DNA from: Leifsonia sp. NPDC080035
GTDB taxonomy: Bacteria; Actinomycetota; Actinomycetes; Actinomycetales; Microbacteriaceae
Direction: 5' to 3'
Assembly: GCF_040050925.1 (NCBI RefSeq)
Contig: NZ_CP157390.1
Location: 1,488,001 to 1,552,000 of the forward strand
DNA length: 64,000 nt
Positions within the stretch are counted from its first letter, which is position 1; every line of letters starts with the position of its first letter. Shown here in pieces: positions 58,393 through 64,000 of the stretch. A program made the position numbers and the translations under genes. The notes below the pieces were generated by a model. The model was not told the origin of the DNA. It ran no database searches and saw nothing but the letters and a program-made list of their open reading frames with translations.

Positions 58393-58917
58393 ATGAGCGG
58401 CAATCCGAGCGTCGGAGCGGGTGGGATCCTCGTCGCGGTTGTGCCGGGCCAGCCAGTGACGGTCCTCGATCAGGCGGCGCGGCTGGCGGACGATCTCGAC
58501 GTCCCCCTCGTCTGCGCGAACGTCGATCCGAACCGCTACCTGGTCTCGAGCTACGTCGATGGGACCGTCGTCGCGCTGCCGTACGACCCGGACCTGCCGG
58601 AGACCGAGGACGACACGTTCGACCCGGAACTCGAGGCGCGCATCCGCGAGACCCTCGCTGGGCGCGGCGTCCCGTTCACGCTCACGCAGCTCGCGGGCGA
58701 TCCGGCGTGGGCGCTCGCCAGGCTGGCCGACCAGATGGATGCGCGATACATCGTCGTCGGAACGCGCGAGGCGGGGCTGCGTGGCAGCGTCCGGGAGTTC
58801 TTCAACGGCTCCGTCGCGGTGCACCTGGCGCACCGTCAGCACCGACCGGTGGTCGTGGTGCCCCTCGCTCCGGTCGAGGGCGGGGAGAAGCTGCCCTGGG
58901 AGGACCCGCCGGTATAG
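58393..58917 (+). CDS. Universal stress protein family
   Basis: A 174-residue Usp-fold protein. The first strand GGILVAVVPGQP precedes the helix; the ATP-binding loop region is VVGTREAGLRGSVREFFNGS followed by VAVHLAHRQHRPVVVVP. The pattern GX2GX9G(S/T) is close to the canonical ATP-binding site. ATG at 58393 (MSGNPSVGAGGIL) is preferred over an upstream start. The stop is only a few bases before the fluoride riboswitch. Confidence 0.88.
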   Translation: MSGNPSVGAGGILVAVVPGQPVTVLDQAARLADDLDVPLVCANVDPNRYLVSSYVDGTVVALPYDPDLPETEDDTFDPELEARIRETLAGRGVPFTLTQLAGDPAWALARLADQMDARYIVVGTREAGLRGSVREFFNGSVAVHLAHRQHRPVVVVPLAPVEGGEKLPWEDPPV

Positions 58918-58924
58918 TGGCAGG

Positions 58925-58998
58925 GCGGCGATGGATCTCGCCGGGGCCGGCCGCAGAGGCTCGGCACGAACCGCGACGGTCGCTGATAGTTCCTGCGC
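58925..58998 (+). ncRNA. Fluoride riboswitch (crcB motif)
   Basis: The conserved pieces are in order: GGCGATGGATCTCGCC (5' stem and loop with GAUGG), then a GC-rich variable stem, AACCGC, and CGCTGATAGTTCCTGCGC, close to the consensus CUGAUGRYNCCU. It ends 25 bases before the first crcB start. Fluoride binding with magnesium would turn on expression of the fluoride channel genes. Confidence 0.93.
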
Positions 58999-59022
58999 TT
59001 CTTCTCGAAGGGTGGCTGATCC

Positions 59023-59460
59023 GTGTCCGCGAGACCCCCCGTGCCCGTGCACCTGCACTGGCGTTCCGTGCTGCTCGTCTTCGTCGGCGGGGCCGTCGGC
59101 ACGACGGTGCGCTACCTGCTGTCGGTCGCGATCCCTCCGCTGCTCGGCGTCCCGGTGATCACGCTCGGGATCAACGTGCTCGGCGCGTTCGTGCTCGGCT
59201 GGCTGCTGCAGGCTCTGGCGCTGCGCGGACCTGACGAGGGTCGCCGCCGGGACCTGCGGCTGCTCTGCGGAACGGGCGTGCTCGGCGGGTTCACCACGTA
59301 CAGTTCGTTCGCCGTCGACACCGATGGCTTGTTCGCCGCCGACAACCTGGCCGGCGGCATCGTCTACGCGGTTGCGACGATCGTGGTCGGAGCCTTGGCG
59401 TCCGTCGCCGGGATCGCGCTGGCCTCGGCGCTCGGCCGGCGGAAGGCGGCGCGCGCGTGA
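59023..59460 (+). CDS. crcB: Fluoride ion channel subunit CrcB/Fluc 1
   Basis: A 145-residue four-helix fluoride channel half. Motifs include GGAVGTTVRYLLSV, TLGINVLGAFVLGW (pore Asn) and GVLGGFTTYSSFA (fluoride-track Phe residues and Na site). It starts with GTG at 59023 after AAGGGTGG. With the second crcB, whose start overlaps its stop by four bases, it likely forms a heterodimeric dual-topology channel, as in Bacillus and other Gram-positives. Confidence 0.95.
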   Translation: MSARPPVPVHLHWRSVLLVFVGGAVGTTVRYLLSVAIPPLLGVPVITLGINVLGAFVLGWLLQALALRGPDEGRRRDLRLLCGTGVLGGFTTYSSFAVDTDGLFAADNLAGGIVYAVATIVVGALASVAGIALASALGRRKAARA

Positions 59461-59831
59461 CGCCGCTCCTCGTGATCGCCGTCGCGGCCGCCGGCGGAGT
59501 CGGTGCGGTGGCGCGCCTCGTCCTCGACGGCGTGCTGCGCAGCAGGGTGGCCGTCTCGTATCCGCTGGGGACGACCGTCATCAACGTGACGGGGTCGTTC
59601 CTGCTCGGGCTGGTGACCGGCCTCGCGCTGGCCCACGGCCTCCCGGCGGAGTGGCGCGCGATCCTCGGCACCGGCTTCCTCGGCGGCTACACCACGTTCA
59701 GCACGGCGAGCTACGAGACCGTCCGCCTCGCGCAGCAGCGCCGGTACCGTGCGGCGCTCTTCAACGGCGTCGGGATGCTCGTCCTCGCGCTCGCCGCGGC
59801 GGGGCTGGGGCTGTGGCTGGGCGGCCTCTAG
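59457..59831 (+). CDS. crcB: Fluoride ion channel subunit CrcB/Fluc 2
   Basis: A 124-residue four-helix paralogue of the preceding gene. The motifs GGVGAVARLVLDG, TVINVTGSFLLGL (pore Asn) and GFLGGYTTFSTAS are intact. GTG start overlaps the crcB1 stop (GTGA). The heterodimer type has the two subunits inserted with opposite topology. It ends four bases into the convergent SnoaL-like gene. Confidence 0.95.
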   Translation: MTPLLVIAVAAAGGVGAVARLVLDGVLRSRVAVSYPLGTTVINVTGSFLLGLVTGLALAHGLPAEWRAILGTGFLGGYTTFSTASYETVRLAQQRRYRAALFNGVGMLVLALAAAGLGLWLGGL

Positions 59832-60181
59832 GCCTCCTGGTCCATCCACCACTCGGTGAACTCCTGCGCGCGCCCGTCGGGGGCGAGCACGACGACCCAC
59901 AGGTTGCTGTAGGTCGGGCCGTCCGCGTAGTCGGTCACGCCCTCGACGAAGTACGTCTCGCCGTCCCGGCCCGCCAGCCGCCACTCGAACTCCGCCGCCC
60001 CCGGCTCGTCCTGCGCGTCGAGCCAGCCTTCGACGATCTCCAGGTGGCCGTCCCACGGCTCGGCGAACGGTTCGGTGCGGTAGCTCGCGTCCTCGGTGAA
60101 GAGAGCGCGGATGTCGTCGGGGTCGTTCGACTCCCACGCGCGTCGATAACGGTCGATCCAGGTGGTGATCGCGTCGGCCAT
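59828..60181 (-). CDS. SnoaL-like/NTF2-fold protein
   Basis: A 117-residue protein starting MADAITTWIDRYRRAWESND and PDDIRALFTEDASYR, followed by beta strands typical of the NTF2 barrel (VEGWLDAQDEPGAAEFEWRL). Members are small polyketide cyclases, isomerases or ligand-binding proteins. No neighbour suggests a pathway. Confidence 0.85.
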   Translation of the reverse strand: MADAITTWIDRYRRAWESNDPDDIRALFTEDASYRTEPFAEPWDGHLEIVEGWLDAQDEPGAAEFEWRLAGRDGETYFVEGVTDYADGPTYSNLWVVVLAPDGRAQEFTEWWMDQEA

Positions 60182-60250
60182 GCCCCCGTTATACGCCCTC
60201 CTCGGGTGGACCCACCAGACTGCGGCGCCCGCCGCGGTTACGCTGTGCCC

Positions 60251-60757
60251 ATGGACGGCATCTTCCGGGAGTGGTCCGAGTTCAACGTCGCCGTCGCGGG
60301 TGCGGGAGCGGCGCTCGGCGGCCTGCTCATCGTCGCGCTGTCCGTGAACATCCGCCAGATCGCCGAGTCCCGTGGGCTCGCCGCTCGCGCCGGCGCGTCG
60401 ATCGCGACACTGATCCTCGGCGTCGTGCTCAGCTGTGCCGCGCTCATCCCGGGGCAGCTCACCTGGGGCTTCGGCATCCAGGTGCTCGCCGGTACGGCTC
60501 TCTGCGGGATCGTCGCGGTGCGGTCGGCCGTCGCGATCCGGCGTGACTCCGCCGCGACCGGGTACGGCCGGTGGGATGCGGAGCGCATCGCGCTCTTCGG
60601 CCTCCCGCTGGTGTTCGATCTCGCCGCGGGCGTCCTGCTCCTCGGAGGTGCGGGGCTCGCCGCGCTGGGGCTGGTGTTCGTCGCGGTCGGGACGATGCTC
60701 GCGATCGTGACGACCGTGCTGTTCTCGTGGATCGCGCTGGTCGAGGTCCTGCGCTGA
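60251..60757 (+). CDS. Four-helix membrane protein, unknown function
   Basis: A 168-residue protein starting MDGIFREWSEFNVAVAGAGA. Predicted helices lie at about 14-36, 48-66, 68-88, 112-134 and 138-164. The motif EFNVAVAGAGAALGGLLIVALSV occurs in a widespread family of actinobacterial integral membrane proteins I know only as hypothetical. It is convergent with the MarR gene. Confidence 0.78.
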   Translation: MDGIFREWSEFNVAVAGAGAALGGLLIVALSVNIRQIAESRGLAARAGASIATLILGVVLSCAALIPGQLTWGFGIQVLAGTALCGIVAVRSAVAIRRDSAATGYGRWDAERIALFGLPLVFDLAAGVLLLGGAGLAALGLVFVAVGTMLAIVTTVLFSWIALVEVLR

Positions 60758-60764
60758 GGCGTCG

Positions 60765-61217
60765 TCAGCGGGCGGCGAGCGCCAGCTGCGGCAGCGCGTC
60801 GAGCAGCGGCGCGAGCTCGGGGATGCCGTGGGCCTCGTCGAGCGCTCCCGCGAGGGCGGCGTCGTGCACGGGGCGGGCCTGATCGAGGAGTGCGTGGCCG
60901 CCGCCGGTCAGCTCGGTGTAGATGCCGCGCCGGTCGTCCAGGCAGTCGACGCGCGTGAGCAGGCCGCGCTCCTCGAGCCGGTTGACGAGCCGGGTGGTTG
61001 CGCTCGGGCTGAGCGCGCTCGCGCGGGCGAGCTGCTGCATCCGCATGTGCCAGCCGTCCTGTCGATCGAGCGCGTCGAGCACCGTGTACTCGACGACGGA
61101 GAGCCCCGCTTCGCGGGTGAGCGCGCGCTCGAGTGCGGTCTCGATGAAGTCGTGCAGAGCGGCGAGCGTCCGCCAGCCCTGTGCGCGTACCTCGACGGCG
61201 TCGTCGGCGATTCCCAC
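60765..61217 (-). CDS. MarR family transcriptional regulator
   Basis: A 150-residue MarR protein starting at GTG with a GAGGAGGACC site. The HTH is RMQQLARASALSPSATTRLV and the wing is DCLDDRRGIYTELTGGG. It is divergent from an MFS exporter; the gap holds two perfect palindromes (TTGCGCAA and TTGCACGTGCAA), likely its operators. MarR-MFS pairs typically form inducible multidrug exporters. Confidence 0.92.
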   Translation of the reverse strand: MGIADDAVEVRAQGWRTLAALHDFIETALERALTREAGLSVVEYTVLDALDRQDGWHMRMQQLARASALSPSATTRLVNRLEERGLLTRVDCLDDRRGIYTELTGGGHALLDQARPVHDAALAGALDEAHGIPELAPLLDALPQLALAAR

Positions 61218-61235
61218 GGGTCCTCCTCGTTCGGG

Positions 61236-61260
61236 TTGCGCAATCTAATTGCACGTGCAA
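61236..61260. promoter_or_regulatory. MarR operator candidates
   Basis: Two perfect palindromes lie between the divergent MarR and MFS genes: TTGCGCAA (61236-61243) and TTGCACGTGCAA (61249-61260). Both share the TTGC/GCAA arms. Another half-site TGCAA occurs near 61278. Confidence 0.7.
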
Positions 61261-61333
61261 CTATTTATGGCGCGCCTGCAACTAACAGGATACGCGTCAC
61301 CGGCTTCCGCCCCGAGATTCACAGGAGTTCTGC

Positions 61334-62521
61334 ATGCCTGCTGGCCTGATCGCCCTCGCCCTGGGCGGATTCGGCATCGGTCTGACCGAGTTCGTCATCG
61401 CCGGGCTGCTGCCCGAGGTCGCCGCCGACTTCCATGTCGATGCCGCCGCCGCCGGCTGGCTGATCTCCGGCTACGCGCTCGCCGTGGCGGTCGGCGCCGT
61501 CGGCCTCACCGCGGCCGCCACCCGGCTGCCGCGCAAGGCGGCGCTGCTCGGGCTGATGGTGCTCTTCATCCTCGGCAATGCCCTCTCCGCCGTGGCACCC
61601 AGCTACAGCGTGATGCTGGGGGGCCGCATCCTCGCCGCCCTCTGCCACGGCGCGTTCTTCGGCATCGGCTCCGTCGTCGCCGCAGGGATGGTCGCCGCCG
61701 ACAAGCAGGCGCGCGCCATCGCCATCATGTTCACCGGCCTGACCGCGGCGAACGTGCTCGGCGTCCCGTTCGGCACCCTGCTCGGCCAGGCGCTCGGCTG
61801 GCGCTCGACGTTCTGGGCGATCACCGCGATCGGCGTGATCGCCCTGGCCGGCGTCGCACTGCTCGTCCCGCGCGAGGAGCGCGGCGCATCCGCGGGGCCG
61901 GGGCTGCGGACCGAGCTCGGCGCCTTCCGGTCCGGTCAGGTGTGGCTCTCGCTGGCGGCGACCACGCTCGGCTTCGGTGGAATGTTCGGGGCGTTCACCT
62001 ACATCGCGTACACACTCACCGGGCTCTCGGGGTTCCCCTCCGGTGCGGTGCCGTGGCTGCTCATCCTGTTCGGCCTCGGCCTGTTCGCGGGCAACGCGCT
62101 CGGCGGGCGGCTGGCGGACCGGTCGGTGGACGGCACGCTGATCGCCGTGCTCGCGGTGCTCACTGTCGTGCTCGGCGTCTTCGCGCTGGTGGCCGCCATC
62201 CCCGTCGCTGCCGTGATCGCGCTCGTCCTGATGGGCGCCGCCGGCTTCGCGACCGTACCCGCGCTGCAGCTGCGGGTGCTCAGTTCGGCCGAGCACGCCC
62301 CGACGCTCGCGTCCGGGGCGAACATCGCCGCCTTCAACGTGGGGAACGCGCTGGGCGCCTGGCTCGGCGGTCTCACCATCTCGGCGGGTCTCGGCTACGC
62401 GTCGCCCCTGTGGGTGGGCGCGGGGATGACCGCCGCCGCGATCGTCGTGGTCGCGCTGGCCGCGGCGCGGCTCCGTCGTCGCTCCCCGGTGCGCGAGGAA
62501 GAGACCCTTCCTGTGCACTAG
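61334..62521 (+). CDS. MFS efflux transporter (AraJ/PbuE-like)
   Basis: A 395-residue protein with 12 helices. The family N-terminus is LALGGFGIGLTEFVIAGLLP, as in AraJ/NepI/CmlA-like exporters, and the motif A region is ATRLPRKAALLGL. An AGGAG site precedes the ATG. It is divergent from a MarR regulator and most likely removes a drug or metabolite when induced. Confidence 0.92.
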   Translation: MPAGLIALALGGFGIGLTEFVIAGLLPEVAADFHVDAAAAGWLISGYALAVAVGAVGLTAAATRLPRKAALLGLMVLFILGNALSAVAPSYSVMLGGRILAALCHGAFFGIGSVVAAGMVAADKQARAIAIMFTGLTAANVLGVPFGTLLGQALGWRSTFWAITAIGVIALAGVALLVPREERGASAGPGLRTELGAFRSGQVWLSLAATTLGFGGMFGAFTYIAYTLTGLSGFPSGAVPWLLILFGLGLFAGNALGGRLADRSVDGTLIAVLAVLTVVLGVFALVAAIPVAAVIALVLMGAAGFATVPALQLRVLSSAEHAPTLASGANIAAFNVGNALGAWLGGLTISAGLGYASPLWVGAGMTAAAIVVVALAAARLRRRSPVREEETLPVH

Positions 62522-62580
62522 ACCGCGGCGTACACTCGGCGATGTCTCGAACGGCTCGAAGCGATCAGGGGGTGATCGTG

Positions 62581-63531
62581 ATGGAGGAAGCGCCCGACGT
62601 GCGCCGCTCCGCCCTCACCCCTGTGCGCCTGCTGATCGGCTCCCTCGTGGTCGGTGGCGGTCTCGCGGCACTGGCTCTCCTGCTCGGCGGCTCGCCCGCA
62701 TCGGCGGCAGAGCCCGCCCCGCCCCCGAACCCCGTCGCCGCGGTCGTCTCGACCGTCACGGGCACCGTCGGGGACACGACCGGATCCATCGCCTCCGCCG
62801 TCTCGCCGGTGCTTCCGGCGCCGGTTCGCGAGACCGTGGCTCAGGTCGTCGCTCCGGTGACCGCGGCCGTCGACGATGCGGCTTCGTCGAGCCCGGTCGC
62901 GGGCGTGGTGCAGCCGATCGCCTCGACCGTGGACCAGGTGATCGCTTCGGTGCCCGTGGTCGGGTCGGTGGCGGGCGACTCGCCCGTCTCGAGCGTGACC
63001 GCGCCGGTCGCCTCGACCATCGACGCGGCGGTCTCCGACGTGTCCGGCGTCGTGGACGCGACCGTCGAGCCGTTGGCGCCGACGGCGATCGCCCCAGACC
63101 CCGGTGCGGTTTCCCCGCCCGTGGTGGATGTGCCCTCCTCCCCGAATCCCGCTGTGCCCTCGGTGGCCGTCGGGGCGTCGTCCGCCGTCACGGCGGCCCT
63201 CGATCACGCCCGCGTCCCGGCCGGCGGGCCGGTGCCCCTCGTCTCGGCTCTCTCGACGGTCGCGGCCGCCCCCGGTGCCTCCACGAGCTCCAATACGTAC
63301 CTGCCTCGCGGCGTCGACCCCGCCGCACCCTGGCCGTCGTCGCCCGGCTCTCCCGCGCCCTCCGGCTCCGCCGGTGGTGCCGGTGCGGGCTCCGCGGGCG
63401 CCCCCGCGCTCGCCGCCTGGCTGAACGACGCCGCCGTCTCGACCGTGCTCTCCCGGGGCGCGGTCGCGCTGCCCGGCGACGACCGCATCCCGGCTTCTCC
63501 CGTCGAGGACCACGACTCCAGCCCCGACTGA
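62581..63531 (+). CDS. Secreted Val/Ala/Ser/Pro-rich repetitive protein
   Basis: A 316-residue protein with signal peptide MEEAPDVRRSALTPVRLLIG and ending SPASA before AEPAP. The mature part is a chain of loose repeats of the type VAxVVSTVTGTVGD, VVQPIASTVDQVIASV, VTAPVASTIDAAVSDV, then a Pro/Gly/Ser-rich region. No catalytic domain or Cys is visible. I use the ATG at 62581 with AGGGGGTG before it; an in-frame ATG at 62542 lacks a ribosome site. It precedes the chaplin-like gene and may be a surface partner. Confidence 0.7.
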   Translation: MEEAPDVRRSALTPVRLLIGSLVVGGGLAALALLLGGSPASAAEPAPPPNPVAAVVSTVTGTVGDTTGSIASAVSPVLPAPVRETVAQVVAPVTAAVDDAASSSPVAGVVQPIASTVDQVIASVPVVGSVAGDSPVSSVTAPVASTIDAAVSDVSGVVDATVEPLAPTAIAPDPGAVSPPVVDVPSSPNPAVPSVAVGASSAVTAALDHARVPAGGPVPLVSALSTVAAAPGASTSSNTYLPRGVDPAAPWPSSPGSPAPSGSAGGAGAGSAGAPALAAWLNDAAVSTVLSRGAVALPGDDRIPASPVEDHDSSPD

Positions 63532-63612
63532 GTGGGTCGCCGTCCGCCTTCGCGCGGACACGGACCAGACGCTCCCGACCGGGAGCGGCACACTCACTCG
63601 AAAGGCTGAACG

Positions 63613-64000
63613 ATGAACAAGTACGTCTCCAGGGGGCTGTGGTTCACCCTCTGCGTCGGCGGGCTCTGGCTCGCAGGAACGGCCGCGGCCAACGCGGCGG
63701 AAGCACCATCCACGAGCGGCTCGGACGGAGTCGGCTCCGGCACACAGGCGGCGATCGGGGTCACGCTCCCGGTGACCGTCGCCGGCAATGGAATCTCGGT
63801 GGTCGGCGACGCGAACTCCGCCGACTCGACGGCTGCAGCGCCGTCGGCCCCCGCACCGGCCCCCGCGGTCGACGTGTCGACAAGCGGACTCGAGGGCGTC
63901 CTGAGCGGGACGCAGGCGCTGGTCAGCGTCGACGTACCGGTGACGGTCGCCGGCAACGCGGTCAGCGCGGTCGGGGACTCGGGCGGGACCGGCTCGTCGG
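63613..64000 (+). CDS. Chaplin-like (DUF320) surface protein, 3' truncated by window
   Basis: The frame is open from ATG 63613 to the window end (129 codons, no stop). A signal peptide MNKYVSRGLWFTLCVGGLWL ends in ANA. Two repeats of about 70 residues spacing each show the chaplin pattern: SGTQAAIGVTLPVTVAGNGI then SVVGDANS, and SGTQALVSVDVPVTVAGNAV then SAVGDSGG. The usual chaplin cysteines are absent, as in ChpE-type repeats. Chaplins are amyloid-forming hydrophobic surface proteins of Streptomyces. A sorting signal, if present, is outside the window. Confidence 0.75.
   Translation, partial: MNKYVSRGLWFTLCVGGLWLAGTAAANAAEAPSTSGSDGVGSGTQAAIGVTLPVTVAGNGISVVGDANSADSTAAAPSAPAPAPAVDVSTSGLEGVLSGTQALVSVDVPVTVAGNAVSAVGDSGGTGSS

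Noticed and set aside
1..64000. CRISPR arrays, insertion sequences, integrases, prophage genes
   Set aside because: No regularly spaced repeats, transposase motifs or phage structural genes were seen. The holin-family protein at 57853 belongs to a chromosomal membrane-protein family, not a prophage.

Overview
The window is high-GC actinobacterial chromosome, most likely from the family Microbacteriaceae (Leifsonia-like). This rests on GTG/TTG starts, pervasive GTGA/ATGA overlaps, the protein families present, and gene order. The first 17 kb reproduce an arrangement I know from Mycobacterium tuberculosis downstream of gyrA: gyrA end, a DUF3566 membrane protein, tRNA-Ile, tRNA-Ala, a cyclophilin, crgA, a PabA/TrpG amidotransferase, then on the minus strand pknB, a pknA-like kinase, pbpA, rodA, pstP, fhaB and fhaA. 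Inserted here are an Lrp regulator, a rhodanese, an Fpg/Nei glycosylase, a Nudix enzyme, a PspC-like protein, a rhomboid protease and a class E sortase. The chromosomal origin should therefore lie a few kb left of the window. A separate DnaA-box cluster sits between the rhomboid gene and crgA.

From 17 to 25 kb, after a tRNA-Leu, there are small regulator/effector pairs (VOC plus MarR, MerR, MarR), a DHFR-like reductase, an AroE-like dehydrogenase, a LysE exporter and several unknown proteins. From 25 to 30.5 kb a ROK regulator precedes a complete ChvE/GguAB-type sugar ABC transporter, closed by two strong hairpins. From 30.7 to 35.6 kb a TetR regulator heads a tight operon with azlC and azlD. 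It is divergent from an MFS exporter, with two identical palindromic operators between them. An alcohol-dehydrogenase-like quinone reductase follows.

From about 35.9 to 38.2 kb lies a disturbed region of visibly lower GC. It holds a cell-wall-binding-repeat gene cut inside its second repeat, an unknown lipoprotein, a DUF4190 protein, about 0.5 kb without a clear gene, and a short unknown ORF. Normal sequence resumes with a MarP-like membrane serine protease, small acidic proteins and a CopC-like secreted protein.

From 41.4 to 49 kb a second sugar locus contains a ROK regulator, a lipoprotein binding protein, two permeases and a GH38 alpha-mannosidase. It has no ATPase of its own, and a perfect 17-bp palindrome sits inside its promoter spacer. 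A LuxR-type response regulator with an unusual histidine kinase follows, then a cell-wall-peptidase-like gene behind a highly foldable leader, then RtcB RNA ligase behind a possible 23-codon leader ORF and hairpin. From 54.4 to 58.3 kb are an Lrp/LysE pair, a Nudix enzyme, a YCII protein and a holin-X/DUF3618/BrkB membrane operon. A universal stress protein, a fluoride riboswitch and two crcB fluoride-channel genes come next, then a MarR/MFS pair. The right edge carries a secreted Val/Ala/Ser/Pro-rich protein and the start of a chaplin-like (DUF320) repeat protein cut by the window end.
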